Positions 25,756 to 35,755 of a DNA stretch of 64,000 bases are shown here, in pieces. The notes under the pieces were generated by a model. That model did not search any database. It was not told the origin of the DNA and saw only the letters and a program-made list of their open reading frames with translations. A program made the position numbers and the translations under genes. Location: assembly GCF_001375535.1 (NCBI RefSeq), contig NZ_LN831197.1:2726099-2790098 (forward strand), written 5' to 3'. The stretch comes from Bacillus niameyensis. GTDB lineage: Bacteria; Bacillota; Bacilli; Bacillales; Bacillaceae_C. Within the stretch, counting starts at the first letter, position 1; every line of letters starts with the position of its first letter.

Positions 25756-27201
25756 ATCTTTACTTAATCTAGAATTTGGAATGATTACCTTTATATAAGC
25801 TCCACCTTCTGGACGATTTTGGGCGGAAATTGAGCCGTTATGTTTTTTTACGATCATAAATGCAATATAAAGGCCCAAACCAAAATGGGTTCCTGTTCTC
25901 GATGGATCTTCTCGATAAAACTTGGTAAACACTCGTTCTGGTCTTTCGTTTTGAAAGCCCGGTCCATTATCTGTTATTTCAAAAGCAATAAGATCTTCAA
26001 CGACCGTTGTTTTCCACAAAATCTCTCCATTTTTTGGAACATAGCGAATACTATTGATTACAATATTATCCAATACTTGCGATATTCGCTGTGGATCGAT
26101 ATTAACATTAAGATGCGACGATTCAATGTTTATTGCAGTTGTAAAGGAAATATTTTTATCCTCGCAAAGAATATCGTATTCATTGGATTTATTCTTAATA
26201 AACTCCTCTATATTGACCGATTGAAATTCAATTGAAAATTGAGGTTGATCAATAATGGATACGGTGTTCAACTGATTCATTAATTGAACCGCTCTTTCCG
26301 TGCTTGTAAAAATGACTTGTAAATAACGCTCTAATCTTTCTTTATCGTTTACACCACCATTAAGCAATCCTTCCACATGGCCATGGATGATCGTTAGTGG
26401 AGTCCGAAGATCATGAGCAATCGCTGCGATCATTTCCTTACGCTCTTCTTCTATTTGCCACTGACGCAATAGTGAGTCCTTTAAAGCAACCCTCATTTCC
26501 TCAAATGCCGCCACTAACTGCTGTAATTCTTGTACCGTTTCAAACTCTAATAATTGGAAGTCTAAATCGTGATTTTGAACTTTCTTTACACCATCCATTA
26601 AAGATTGAAACGGCCGTTCCATTTGCTTACTAAACTTCCTTCCTATTAAAAAGGAAAATAATGAAAAATACACAAATGGGCAAATAAAAGAGACGAATCC
26701 AACTAAGACAATGAGAATTCCTAATTGCGGATTAGAAGCTGCAAGCGTCAGTTTATACCGAAAACCGATCGCCCCGATGAAATCACCATCTTGACTAAAC
26801 ACAGGGTAAAATTGAATTATATTATTTCTCATATATAAATTTCGGTTAAAACTTTCCATTAATTCTTTCTCATTATGAATATAAGCTTTCGCTGAAGAAC
26901 CATATAACAGTTCCCCGTGTTTATCCAAGACTTGATAATCCATTCCCTCTAATGGAATCCGCTCTTCTAACTCTTGTTTCGTATCTTCTAATAATAATTT
27001 TTCCTGCAATTGTTCCACATACTCGAGGATACTTGGAATCTGACTTTCATAATAATTGGCAGGTTGCAACTTATTATTGTAAAACAAAAAGATCGAAAAG
27101 ATAATTCCCCATGTCAAAATGGTCGCGCCCATACTAAGAAATAATATTTTATAAAATGTTGTTACAACCTGCCTGCGAATAGGTCTTACTGCTTTTCCCA
27201 T
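25750..27201 (-). CDS. Sensor histidine kinase of the second ABC/two-component operon
   Basis: A 483-residue kinase with helices at about 18-42 and 161-188, a ~118-residue external domain between them, then HAMP, the H-box AAIAHDLRTPLTI (His263), N-box NIVINSIRYV and G-box THFGLGLYIA. It ends the operon ATPase-permease-permease-regulator-kinase and overlaps the regulator by 16 bp. The arrangement resembles CprK/BceS-like or lantibiotic-sensing systems, but the external domain is larger than in BceS. Confidence 0.9.
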   Translation of the reverse strand: MGKAVRPIRRQVVTTFYKILFLSMGATILTWGIIFSIFLFYNNKLQPANYYESQIPSILEYVEQLQEKLLLEDTKQELEERIPLEGMDYQVLDKHGELLYGSSAKAYIHNEKELMESFNRNLYMRNNIIQFYPVFSQDGDFIGAIGFRYKLTLAASNPQLGILIVLVGFVSFICPFVYFSLFSFLIGRKFSKQMERPFQSLMDGVKKVQNHDLDFQLLEFETVQELQQLVAAFEEMRVALKDSLLRQWQIEEERKEMIAAIAHDLRTPLTIIHGHVEGLLNGGVNDKERLERYLQVIFTSTERAVQLMNQLNTVSIIDQPQFSIEFQSVNIEEFIKNKSNEYDILCEDKNISFTTAINIESSHLNVNIDPQRISQVLDNIVINSIRYVPKNGEILWKTTVVEDLIAFEITDNGPGFQNERPERVFTKFYREDPSRTGTHFGLGLYIAFMIVKKHNGSISAQNRPEGGAYIKVIIPNSRLSKDS

Positions 27202-27866
27202 TTATACCCTACTCCCCAGACTGTTGCAATATAAGATTGATCTTTGCTAACACTTGCTAATTTTGCACGAATTTTTTTGATATGCTCCGTCACCGTTGAT
27301 GAATCACCTTCTGCATCATAGCCCCAGATCTTTTCATATATTTGTTCACGGGAAAAGACTTGCCCAGCATGAAGTGCTAGTAATTTGATCAACTCAAACT
27401 CTTTTGTAGTAAAAGTAATTTTTTCTTGTTGATAAAAGATAGAATATCCATCCAAATCAATTGTGAGATTCCCAAAATACAAATGTTTCGCTGCTTTTCT
27501 GGCTTTTCTTTGATCATGCCGTAAATGAGCGATAATCCGCGCATGTAATTCTCTCATACTAAAAGGTTTCACTAAATAGTCATCGCCACCAACTAATAAG
27601 CCGTTAATTCGATCTTCTATACTAGTTTTTGCACTTAAAAAAATGATTGGACAGTCGATATTACTCCGGATTCGCTCACATAACTCGAAACCATCCATCC
27701 CTGGCATCATGACATCCAAAATAATGAGATCAATTTCATCTGTTAGAAATTTTAATGCTTCTTCACTATTGTAAGCTGTCAATACGTCATAACCTTGATC
27801 TTGAAGGGAATCTTTCATGAACGCAACAATATCCTGTTCATCATCCACAATTAACACCTTTGTCAT
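27186..27866 (-). CDS. OmpR-family response regulator
   Basis: A 226-residue regulator: acidic cluster VLIVDDEQDIV, phosphoacceptor LIILDVMMPGMDGF, YLVKPFSMREL, and a winged-helix end VWGVGYKWEKQ. It lies between the permease genes and its kinase in one operon, so it probably autoregulates the operon. The candidate binding site is the TATAAAG direct repeat at 30223-30240. Confidence 0.93.
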   Translation of the reverse strand: MTKVLIVDDEQDIVAFMKDSLQDQGYDVLTAYNSEEALKFLTDEIDLIILDVMMPGMDGFELCERIRSNIDCPIIFLSAKTSIEDRINGLLVGGDDYLVKPFSMRELHARIIAHLRHDQRKARKAAKHLYFGNLTIDLDGYSIFYQQEKITFTTKEFELIKLLALHAGQVFSREQIYEKIWGYDAEGDSSTVTEHIKKIRAKLASVSKDQSYIATVWGVGYKWEKQ

Positions 27867-27873
27867 CGTATGC

Positions 27874-28638
27874 TCATCCCATCCATTGTTTCTTTTTCCA
27901 AATTCCTATATTCATCATACTACTAATCAAAATAATGAAAAGTAAGCTTACATAAAACGGAGATTGAGATTCACCAAGCACTTTGAATATAGAATCCGTT
28001 GTTAAAAAGTAATCAAAGACATCATGAATATATAGACTTCCGACAAGCGTAACGACTGTTCCAGCATAAGCCAAAATTGGATTAGGCATGATCATACTAA
28101 TTAAACTGCATAGGCCAATAACCGCAATGATGATGACGAAGGCAATTCCATAGAACCCTAATGTGTATAGCGCCCCTGTAAATGGATTCATTACACCTGT
28201 TTGATAAAAGGTTGTTTCTTCAACATGAGGCATACACAAAATACCGAATACCGTAGCAACTACCCACGTAAAGATCATCATCCCTAAAAATATACTGATT
28301 TGAACAAACCATTTTGCTAACAATACTTTTATTCTATTTTGCGGCCGGATTAGTATTAACCTTAAAGCCCCAGAAGAATACTCACCATTAAAGCTGTCGA
28401 CAACAAACATCGGAATTAAGACAAAATACATAAAAATTCCGAGTTCTCTAAGGAAGAATGGTGCTGTATTGATTGAATTTAGCTGGACTGCATGTTCCGG
28501 ATTGTAAAAGCTCATCCCACCCATCGCGTATAAAAAGAAGCATTCAAATGCTAAAACGAAGATGAAAATAAGTAAACCAATCATCGTCTTTTTTCTTTTA
28601 AATGTCCGCTCATATTCACTTATTAGAAGGTTTTTCAT
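27874..28638 (-). CDS. ABC-2 type permease (lantibiotic-immunity-like)
   Basis: A 254-residue membrane protein with about six helices (for example residues 20-40, 67-87, 110-140, 150-175, 185-205 and 225-245). It resembles LanE/LanG or BcrB-like permeases. ATG 28638 follows AAAGGATGA. A longer in-frame reading upstream overlaps the previous gene by ~90 bp and is rejected. It pairs with the permease encoded just before it. Confidence 0.82.
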   Translation of the reverse strand: MKNLLISEYERTFKRKKTMIGLLIFIFVLAFECFFLYAMGGMSFYNPEHAVQLNSINTAPFFLRELGIFMYFVLIPMFVVDSFNGEYSSGALRLILIRPQNRIKVLLAKWFVQISIFLGMMIFTWVVATVFGILCMPHVEETTFYQTGVMNPFTGALYTLGFYGIAFVIIIAVIGLCSLISMIMPNPILAYAGTVVTLVGSLYIHDVFDYFLTTDSIFKVLGESQSPFYVSLLFIILISSMMNIGIWKKKQWMG

Positions 28639-28649
28639 AAAATCATCCT

Positions 28650-29477
28650 TTATATATAAATATCTTTTTTTCTTGTTACGAAATAGATTAGCAGCTGAAA
28701 TAAAATTAGATAGCCTACTAAGATCAAGAACATCCACTCAAGAAGATTAGATGTCTCCGCCAGCATCATCGTGATTCCTTCCCATTGAATCATTGGGATG
28801 GACGTGAAAAATATTTTTATAGTTTTTTCGATTCCTACAATAGATTGGAACAGCTGAATAAAGTTAGGGTAAGCGAAACAAATCAGCAAATATCCCACAC
28901 TTACACCGAGTGCTGTTGTCATCGTTTGCGAAATGACAGCAAAAAAGAGGATCACACCGCTTATTGAAATTAATGTTAGAAAGGCTATACCGTAAAATTT
29001 TAAATTATACAGTACCCCTTCTAACCATGTGACAGGATCTTGATGATAAAACTGCGGATATGTGTCTGGGTTAGAAAACATTAGGAACCCAATACCGTAA
29101 CAAACAAGGCAATAGACAAGTAAATAGAGAAAAAGGTAACTGACTAACACGACATACTTAGCAAAAACAATTTGCTGAAACGATTTCGTCCGTGTCAACA
29201 CCATTCGTAAAGATCCGGATCGATATTCTTCTGTTACGATCAGTGCCGCAATGATAATCGCAACAAGATTAAAAACAGTCATTAACATTTCTGAAAGTCC
29301 AAGTATTGGAAAGTTCCCTGCTACCGTATATTGCGGAAGATCTGGTGTATAGGTTTCATTTTGTTGCTGGCAAAATCTTGCGGCCGCATAAACCATGATG
29401 GGAATCGCCATCAGTAACAGCCATGGTATTTTTCGGTTCCACAACCTTTGCCATTCTGTAACTACTACTGTCTTCAT
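28650..29477 (-). CDS. ABC-2 type permease (lantibiotic-immunity-like)
   Basis: A 275-residue membrane protein with six predicted helices. The sequence VTEEYRSGSLRMVLTR after the second helix is a conserved coupling motif of the ABC-2 permeases of this type. The ATG overlaps the ATPase stop (ATGA). With its sister permease and the ATPase it should form a LanFEG- or CprABC-like complex that removes antimicrobial peptides from the membrane. This is a family-based inference. Confidence 0.85.
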   Translation of the reverse strand: MKTVVVTEWQRLWNRKIPWLLLMAIPIMVYAAARFCQQQNETYTPDLPQYTVAGNFPILGLSEMLMTVFNLVAIIIAALIVTEEYRSGSLRMVLTRTKSFQQIVFAKYVVLVSYLFLYLLVYCLVCYGIGFLMFSNPDTYPQFYHQDPVTWLEGVLYNLKFYGIAFLTLISISGVILFFAVISQTMTTALGVSVGYLLICFAYPNFIQLFQSIVGIEKTIKIFFTSIPMIQWEGITMMLAETSNLLEWMFLILVGYLILFQLLIYFVTRKKDIYI

Positions 29478-30187
29478 TTGGACACCAGCTTAATAAACAG
29501 TTCTTCTAAATCTTGCTCATGGTCTAGCTTTCCTTTCCAAACTAATTCTCCCTCACGAATAATCAAAATTTGATCACATATTTTCTGTAATTCATCGAGA
29601 AGGTGACTGGAAATAAGGATCGTTTTGCCATATTGATTTTTTAAAGTAAGAATCAATTCTCGCAATTCCCGCATTCCCATTGGATCAAGCCCATTTGCCG
29701 GTTCATCCAAAATAAGCAATTCAGGATCGCCGAGCAAGGATTGCGCAATCCCAAGTCTCTGTTTCATCCCTAATGAATAGGTCCGTACCTTTTCATCCGC
29801 TCTCGTCTCAAGTCCAACAATCTCCAATACTTCTTTCACCTTTTTGCTTATCTCTGTCTTTGACAGGCCATGGAGCCGAGCTAAATTTCTTAAGTTATCG
29901 CGTCCAGTCATATAAGGAAAAAAGATCGGTGATTCCACAATCGCTCCGACATTTTTTAACGCAGGTTCACGTGCTGTAACCACACTTTGATTTTGAATGA
30001 GTAAATCGCCTTTCGTTGGGCGAATAAGCCCCGTTAACATGCGAATAAATGTCGTTTTCCCCGCTCCATTGGGACCAAGCAAACCACAAATGACACCTTT
30101 TTCGACTTGAAATGAAACATCTTTAATTAAATACTTACCTCGGATTCTTTTGGTAACATTGCTACATTCTAAAACATTCTTTTTCAA
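29474..30187 (-). CDS. ABC transporter ATP-binding protein (LanF/BcrA-like)
   Basis: A 237-residue ATPase with Walker A GPNGAGKTTF, signature YSLGMKQRLGIAQSL, Walker B LLILDEPANGLD and ISSHLLDEL. Typical of lantibiotic-immunity/bacitracin-type exporters. GGAGGG touches the ATG at 30193 but is ideally placed for the TTG at 30187, which I take as the start. First gene of a five-gene operon. Confidence 0.92.
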   Translation of the reverse strand: MKKNVLECSNVTKRIRGKYLIKDVSFQVEKGVICGLLGPNGAGKTTFIRMLTGLIRPTKGDLLIQNQSVVTAREPALKNVGAIVESPIFFPYMTGRDNLRNLARLHGLSKTEISKKVKEVLEIVGLETRADEKVRTYSLGMKQRLGIAQSLLGDPELLILDEPANGLDPMGMRELRELILTLKNQYGKTILISSHLLDELQKICDQILIIREGELVWKGKLDHEQDLEELFIKLVSK

Positions 30188-30222
30188 TTTCATCCCTCCA
30201 TAGGGAGAGTGTATAAAACAAA

Positions 30223-30240
30223 TATAAAGAGTTTATAAAG
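30223..30240 (-). promoter_or_regulatory. Probable regulator binding site, 11-bp-phased direct repeat
   Basis: TATAAAG (plus strand; CTTTATA on minus) occurs at 30223-30229 and 30234-30240, exactly 11 bp apart, about 35 bp upstream of the first gene of the operon. A third, similar element (TTATAAAAA) lies near 30252. The phasing fits an OmpR-family dimer. Confidence 0.5.
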
Positions 30241-30374
30241 TTTACGAATTTTTTATAAAAACGGATTTCTTTGGCAATATTGAGCTTAAAAATGATCTCT
30301 ATATAAACGGATCATTTTTCCCTTTTCACTATGAATTGTAAATTATGAACGCTAACTTATATTTGAGTTCGAAC

Positions 30375-30392
30375 TAATCAAACGTTTGATTA
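30375..30392. promoter_or_regulatory. Perfect 18-bp palindrome, orphan operator candidate
   Basis: TAATCAAACGTTTGATTA is fully palindromic and lies in the ~490-bp gap between the ABC operon and the HAD gene. It looks like a TetR- or LacI-type operator, but no such regulator gene is next to it. Elsewhere in the gap, nested arms ATACCA/TGGTAT and ACTACGC/GCGTAGT (30516-30595) suggest a possible RNA structure; I see no gene. Confidence 0.5.
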
Positions 30393-30686
30393 AGATTTCC
30401 CCCTCATTCACCTACCCGCACATATCAGGAAATATGGTCCGACCCTCAATCTCATTGGTAGGTATTGCCAAGTATTAGTTATAATGTTTGGCTATATATA
30501 AGGGTTAAATGGGCTATACCACTACGCCTGTGTCATTGGCAGTTTTAAAGGGCAACGCTGAGCGTAGTCTACTGTAAACAAGGAATGGTATGCTGTTAAA
30601 AGGGTTAATGGATCATTAACAACATTTTCGCTATAGCTAAATTAGTACGGCTTTTTCAAAACACAAACAGTTAAAGGAGAAGATCT

Positions 30687-31331
30687 ATGAGTTTATTCCA
30701 AAGCGAAGTAAAAGTAATTTTCTTGGATGCTGGTGGTGTACTTTTTGATACCTTTTTTAATGATGATGGCAGGATTAGATATCTATTGACGGAGAGAGGT
30801 TACCAAAAAACGCAGATTGATGCGGCTATTAAGAAAGCAGATAAAACTGAAGGAAACCTTATTACCAATTGGAATGAGGAAGAACAATACTACAAGCGTA
30901 AGTATACGGCAATTGCAGAGGAACTCGGGGATCTGGAATTAACAAATGAATTATTATTCTTCGCCCATTTTGCTGGTCACTCTAAGTTGTTTCCGGAAGT
31001 AAAAGTAGTGCTCGAGGAATTAAGTAAAAAGTATCAATTAGCGGTTATTTCAAATGCCATGCCAAGCATGGACTGGATATTTGATCGATTAGGAATTCGT
31101 AAATACTTTGATTCTATTATTCTTTCTGCTTTTGTTAATGAGGAAAAACCCGGCAAGGCAATCTATAATAGGGCTCTCCAACAACTTCAAGCAAAAAGAG
31201 AAGAAAGTATATTTATTGATGATAGAATTGAAAATATTACGGGAGCCGAACGAGTTGGAATAAAAGGTCTTCATTCAGATAGGGACAAGTTCAATCTGAG
31301 GGAATTACTGATAGAACAAAAGCTGTTGTAA
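30687..31331 (+). CDS. HAD-superfamily hydrolase
   Basis: A 214-residue phosphatase-like HAD protein with motif I FLDAGGVLFDT, motif II VISNAM, the Lys in NEEKPGKAIY and motif IV FIDDR. Motif I has Gly where the general acid Asp usually stands two residues after the nucleophile, as in several YihX/epoxide-hydrolase-like HADs. It may be a phosphatase for a small sugar phosphate. SD AAAGGAGAAG. Confidence 0.85.
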   Translation: MSLFQSEVKVIFLDAGGVLFDTFFNDDGRIRYLLTERGYQKTQIDAAIKKADKTEGNLITNWNEEEQYYKRKYTAIAEELGDLELTNELLFFAHFAGHSKLFPEVKVVLEELSKKYQLAVISNAMPSMDWIFDRLGIRKYFDSIILSAFVNEEKPGKAIYNRALQQLQAKREESIFIDDRIENITGAERVGIKGLHSDRDKFNLRELLIEQKLL

Positions 31332-31420
31332 GTTCTGATTACAAATCTATTGAAGCACTTGCAGGAGTAGCAAATCTAGGAGATCAAATCACTCAAAGTA
31401 AAAAAGTGTATGAATTTAAA

Positions 31421-31453
31421 GAGTGGGACGGATTTCATGTCTCCATCCCACAA
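31421..31453 (-). terminator. Hairpin after the broken acetyltransferase
   Basis: GTGGGA pairs with TCCCAC with further pairing inside; minus-strand flank TCTTTAAATT. It lies just beyond the stop that the frame-corrected acetyltransferase would use (31463), supporting that reconstruction. Confidence 0.6.
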
Positions 31454-31462
31454 AGCGATGAT

Positions 31463-31971
31463 TTATGACTCAAATACATAAACCGGACCATGCCAGCTAT
31501 CGCTTTGAATAATTTCTTCTTTATGTATACAGCTATTTGTATATTCATGGATAATTCTCTTCCAAAACATTTGCGCCGGCAAGTTACCCGCTGTCTGTCT
31601 AATCTCCCACATTCCTTTATATTTTTGAAGAAGTGAATAGGCGACCTTTTTCCCACACCTTTCCTCCGGAACTTTCTCATTATAAAAAAGTCACTTATTA
31701 CATTCGTTTTCTCCGCGTTGCTTAATTTCGTAAATTCCTTTGGGACATCAAGACTTACCAATGCAAATCCCGCCAACTCTCCATCGGCTTTCACCAAGTA
31801 TGGGCGTCGATAATCATCGGTCCATTGATGATCCAAATATTTATACAAATATAAACCATGCTTAGTTAAAACATGACCATCGAATTCACTGCTATCATAA
31901 CGATATAATTGCATTAGATTCTGAAGAATCGTTTTGTCTTCATATGGAATTAGTGATAAAGTGATTTCCAT
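31463..31971 (-). pseudogene. GNAT acetyltransferase with one-base deletion
   Basis: The N-terminal ~105 residues are a normal acetyltransferase start, up to the acetyl-CoA loop FRRKGVGK. At the run GGGAAAAAGG (31650-31641) the frame shifts and the reading continues as an unrelated basic tail to 31435. Restoring one A gives KKVAYSLLQKYKG, NLPAQMFWKRII and a tail ending HGPVYVFES at a stop at 31463, the expected C-terminus of the family. The gene is therefore broken, or affected by an assembly error in an A run. Confidence 0.82.
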
Positions 31972-32029
31972 TCCGATACCCCCTTATGGTCGTTTCCAGG
32001 ATCCAGACTTGCCATGATACATTGCTCTG

Positions 32030-32830
32030 TTAGACAATCAATACCCGCCATTCACACACTTCCGTCATCCCCAGATTTTTATATACATTCCGCGCCACCG
32101 GATTACTATGAAATAAGTACGGATATTTACCTTCATTAAGAAGCATGTCAAATAAGCCAATTAAAACTTCTGTTCCATAGCCCTTTCCACGAAATTTCGG
32201 ATTCGTAAAGACACCAATAATGATGGCGCTCTTTTCCCCTTCTCTAATTGTTGCGGCCGAAGAAACCATTTCATTGTTCATGCTTATATATACTGTGCGA
32301 TCTTTCGTATTTTTTAATCTATCACTCTCCTGCTTAATATAATCACTTTTACTTTTCGGAAGACTTCCGATAAATTCATCTGTTAATAAAAATAAATCAT
32401 ATTGCATGCCAATTTCTTTTCCAGTCTGCACTGTTTTTATTGCTATATCTGGGTATTTTCTAGTAACCGCGATATTTTTCACGACCCCCATATGAGATAA
32501 AGTGTCACTTTTCACGTTAATGTAAGGTATGAACTTACTCATTAACTTGCTAGGCCCTGATAATTTGCTGAACGTTAATGTTTTTAAAATTTCTTTATAT
32601 CCATCGACATCACGATCTGTATTTGAATAATAGGTAACATTATTAAAATTATTGAGCAGGATTGAAACTAAATTTCCGTTTTCATCATATTCTCCAAATA
32701 CTTTCAGATGTTCACCTTGATAATTTTGCGTAACTAAATCATTGATAATAAATTGATAGTTGTCTATTTCTGCGCCAAATAGTCTAATAACCTCTTTGTG
32801 ATTTGAACTTGTTAGCTGAACAATACTCAA
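32030..32830 (-). CDS. GNAT family N-acetyltransferase
   Basis: A 266-residue protein with a divergent N-terminal half and a C-terminal GNAT domain whose acetyl-CoA binding motif is FRGKGYGTEVL (about residues 215-225). The two-part layout resembles Bacillus GNAT proteins of the YkwB-like/FR47 type. The start is TTG 32830, preceded by GGGGGTG. The substrate is unknown. Confidence 0.82.
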   Translation of the reverse strand: MSIVQLTSSNHKEVIRLFGAEIDNYQFIINDLVTQNYQGEHLKVFGEYDENGNLVSILLNNFNNVTYYSNTDRDVDGYKEILKTLTFSKLSGPSKLMSKFIPYINVKSDTLSHMGVVKNIAVTRKYPDIAIKTVQTGKEIGMQYDLFLLTDEFIGSLPKSKSDYIKQESDRLKNTKDRTVYISMNNEMVSSAATIREGEKSAIIIGVFTNPKFRGKGYGTEVLIGLFDMLLNEGKYPYLFHSNPVARNVYKNLGMTEVCEWRVLIV

Positions 32831-32858
32831 AATTTCACCCCCATTTTAGAAGAAGGAT

Positions 32859-33317
32859 TTACATACATTTTTTTATATCTAAAATAGCCTGCAAGTGCAT
32901 TCCTTCATGAAAAATAGTTCGGATTAACACTTGCTCAATCGTATGCATTCCCATTTCAGTAGGAGGGAACTCTTCTTCCAATCTATTACCGTACATCTCT
33001 CTAATTTTTGCAGTCTGCGTCTCTAGTAGACTTTTTAACTCCTCAAAGGAAGGTGTCTCTGAATCAAAGTTAGCAGGAGAAGTGCCAAACCCGAACCAAG
33101 ATTGGAGTTGTTCCGAAACCCCGCTCTTTTCTTTCGTTACAGCCTCGATCCATAGATATTGATCAAGGTAAATATGCCCGAGGTTCCAGCGAATGTTGTT
33201 ATGAAATCCTTTAGGTATAATCTCTGCGCCCTCGGAAGTAACATCCTCTAGTACGCCTAAAATATAGCCTCGATAAGTCTCCAATTGTTTAAATAATACT
33301 TCATGACGCTGGTTCAT
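32859..33317 (-). CDS. DinB-family protein
   Basis: A 152-residue DinB superfamily four-helix protein. Putative metal ligands are the His in WNLGHIYLDQ and the pair in FHEGMHLQAIL. AAAGGAGA precedes ATG. It is the second DinB protein of the window; the two share only the fold pattern. The transcript probably continues into the acetyltransferase gene (28-bp gap). The role may be thiol transfer. Confidence 0.82.
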   Translation of the reverse strand: MNQRHEVLFKQLETYRGYILGVLEDVTSEGAEIIPKGFHNNIRWNLGHIYLDQYLWIEAVTKEKSGVSEQLQSWFGFGTSPANFDSETPSFEELKSLLETQTAKIREMYGNRLEEEFPPTEMGMHTIEQVLIRTIFHEGMHLQAILDIKKCM

Positions 33318-33415
33318 CCGATATTCTCCTTTTATTTTCGATTAACAACATATTCGATAAAATAAGTTCTCTTCCTGCAAGGCTTTTAGACTTATCAAAC
33401 GGTGAAATTAGTGAT

Positions 33416-33443
33416 TGCTTTCGAGAGCACACTTCCTTATAAT
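33416..33443 (+). promoter_or_regulatory. SigA-type promoter of the MetRS T-box transcript
   Basis: TTGCTT (33416-33421), 16-bp spacer, TATAAT (33438-33443). It places the start of transcription near 33450, just before the T-box leader. Confidence 0.65.
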
Positions 33444-33477
33444 GTTTTTAATACATTCATTCAAGCAATGAAAAGGA

Positions 33478-33732
33478 AAGTAAGTAAGTGGATTTTTATA
33501 GAGAGCTTCTGTTGGTGGAAATGAAGCATTTGAACCTTACTGAAAATGGCCTTGGAGCTTTTCGTACCGAGCAATTTACTTGTTAGGCTATGACGAGAAG
33601 ACACTCGTTATAACAGTAGCGGTATCTCTTTTTGAAGACGTACTGACTGAGGCATATAATGTGAGTTATATGTGAATTTAGGTGGTAACACGAGTATTTC
33701 GTCCTAATCTTTTATAGATTAGGGCGTTTTTT
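33478..33732 (+). promoter_or_regulatory. T-box riboswitch, Met specifier
   Basis: A leader with stem I features GAGAGCTT and TTGGTGG. The specifier context is TGAAA-ATG-GCC, with ATG at 33546-33548, which would read tRNA-Met. A T-box core GGTGGTAACACG (33681-33692) follows, then the terminator GTCCTAATC / GATTAGGGC with a T7 tail (33701-33732). Uncharged tRNA-Met should favour antitermination and MetRS expression. The specifier position is supported by the equivalent TGAAA-ATC context before IleRS. Confidence 0.85.
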
Positions 33733-33758
33733 TATACACATTTTTAGGAGGGATTAAG

Positions 33759-35396
33759 ATGACCGTATTAATTGGCGGGGCTTGGCCGTATGCAAATGGT
33801 TCATTACATTTGGGGCATATTGCAGCTTTGTTACCTGGAGATATTCTCGCTCGCTATTATCGACTTAAGGGAGAAAACGTGTTGTATGTTTCCGGTAGTG
33901 ATTGCAATGGAACACCGATATCCATTCGAGCTAATCAGGAAAATACAACAACTGAGGCCATTGCTACGAAGTACCATAATGAGTTTGTTGATAGCTTTCA
34001 AAAGCTAGGTTTTTCATATGATTTTTATACACGAACAGATGCAAAACATCATCATGATGCTGTGCAAGAAATATTTTTATCATTACTTCATAACGGTTTC
34101 CTTTACAAAAAGGAAATAGAGCAAGCCTATTGTGAAACTGACCAGCAGTTTTTGCCTGACCGTTTTGTCGAGGGAACTTGTCCAAATTGTGGTGCTAATG
34201 CTAGAGGTGATCAATGTGATCATTGTTCAACCATTTTAGATCCGCTCGATTTATTAGATAAACGCTGTAAACTCTGTGGCCATGAGCCTGTTATACGAAA
34301 AACAGAGCATTTTTATTTTGCATTTAGTAAGCTGCAATCGGATTTGGAGAAATTTGTATCGCAAGCGGAACAGGAACACCGCTGGCGCGCAAATGCCACC
34401 CAATTAACGAAGCGCTATTTAACAGAAGGTGTACCAGACCGAGCCGTTACACGGGATTTACCACATGGCGTCCCCGTACCTGTTGAAGGTTTTCAAGACA
34501 AAAAGATTTATGTATGGATTGAAGCTGTAGCTGGTTATTTAACGGCTACGATGGAGTGGGCAAAACAACACGGCGAAAGACTAGAAGATTGGTGGAATGA
34601 AGACACTCGTTTTTACTATGTTCATGGGAAAGATAACATTCCCTTCCATACGATTATCTGGCCTTCTATTTTGATGGGCCTCCATAATAAGGGGTTACCT
34701 ACACAGATTATCTCAAATGAGTACTTAACATTGGAAAAACGGAAACTTTCAACAAGCCAGAATTGGGCTGTCTGGGCTCCTGACTTTTTAAAAAGATATG
34801 ATCCCGATTCTATTCGATATTTTCTTACGACTAATGCTCCCGAAAGTCGCGATGCAGATTTTTCTTGGCGTGAATTTATCTTTAGCCATAATAGCGAGCT
34901 CCTCGGTGCCTACGGGAACTTTGTCAACCGCACACTGAAGTTCATCGAAAAGTCATTTGATTCACAAGTACCTCTTGGCCAAATTGATGGAAAAATAAAG
35001 GAGAGAACGGCCTCACTTTATCATACAACAGGTGCTCTCATTGAATCAGGGAATATGAAGCAAGCGCTAGAAGGTATTTTTGAGTTTATCCGCTTCTCCA
35101 ATAAATACTTTGACGAACAAAAGCCTTGGCTACAAATAAAGGAGCACACCCCTTCCGCTAGAGATACATTACGGACCTGTAGCTATATTATTTTGAATTC
35201 AGCCCAGCTATTGGAGCCCTTTTTGCCCTTTACTTCTCATCAAATTCGGCAGATGCTGCAAGTACCGCTTATTTCTTGGGAGGTAACGGAGGATCTACCC
35301 GTTCAAATTACGAAGATCAAACCTTTATTTGAACGAATCGATACTTCGTTAATAGATGAAGAATATGAGCGACTTGTTAGAGGACAAATTCATTGA
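33759..35396 (+). CDS. metG: Methionyl-tRNA synthetase, second isoform (MetRS2-like)
   Basis: Class I aminoacyl-tRNA synthetase of 545 residues charging tRNA-Met. The HIGH motif is HLGH (17-20) and the KMSKS equivalent is KLSTS (about 329-333). A four-cysteine zinc knuckle (CPNC, CDHC, and CKLC further on) marks the E. coli-like type. The common C-terminal tRNA-binding domain of Bacillus MetS is missing. T-box control and divergence suggest an extra MetRS, as described in some Bacillus and pneumococcal strains where it confers resistance to MetRS inhibitors. The resistance role is inferred. Confidence 0.9.
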   Translation: MTVLIGGAWPYANGSLHLGHIAALLPGDILARYYRLKGENVLYVSGSDCNGTPISIRANQENTTTEAIATKYHNEFVDSFQKLGFSYDFYTRTDAKHHHDAVQEIFLSLLHNGFLYKKEIEQAYCETDQQFLPDRFVEGTCPNCGANARGDQCDHCSTILDPLDLLDKRCKLCGHEPVIRKTEHFYFAFSKLQSDLEKFVSQAEQEHRWRANATQLTKRYLTEGVPDRAVTRDLPHGVPVPVEGFQDKKIYVWIEAVAGYLTATMEWAKQHGERLEDWWNEDTRFYYVHGKDNIPFHTIIWPSILMGLHNKGLPTQIISNEYLTLEKRKLSTSQNWAVWAPDFLKRYDPDSIRYFLTTNAPESRDADFSWREFIFSHNSELLGAYGNFVNRTLKFIEKSFDSQVPLGQIDGKIKERTASLYHTTGALIESGNMKQALEGIFEFIRFSNKYFDEQKPWLQIKEHTPSARDTLRTCSYIILNSAQLLEPFLPFTSHQIRQMLQVPLISWEVTEDLPVQITKIKPLFERIDTSLIDEEYERLVRGQIH

Positions 35397-35425
35397 GATG
35401 GAGAGGTTGAACATTCCCTCCATCT
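35397..35425 (+). terminator. Hairpin after MetRS; following 330 bp empty
   Basis: GATGGAGAGG pairs with CCCTCCATC; the tail TTCTTAAAA is weak. Between here and 35755 I see no gene, only the promoter region of the next SDR. Confidence 0.6.
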
Positions 35426-35755
35426 TCTTAAAATCCTACTTATCTAGTTATATTTATGTAGTATTGATCTAGAAATGAAGGAATTTAGTAAGATGCGGAA
35501 AGTCTAAGGTGAAGGAGATATTTAGGTTCAGCGCTATAAAGGATCTTGTTCTCCATAAAACACTTTAAGCGCCCAGCCCGTATTTGAATGGTAGCAAGCT
35601 TCAATGAAAACAGCTTTATCATTCTCAGAAATGCTATATAATACAATCGCGATTTTTGGCAGAAACCTCCTACTTCTATAATTTTGATTAAAACTTCGGC
35701 CAGTAGTATACTTATACGTTAAAGCTCAATATTATTATCGTAAGGAGATCATACT

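Noticed and set aside
27874-28737. 287-residue version of the second permease
   Set aside because: Overlaps the upstream permease gene by 88 bp; AAAGGATGA supports ATG 28638.
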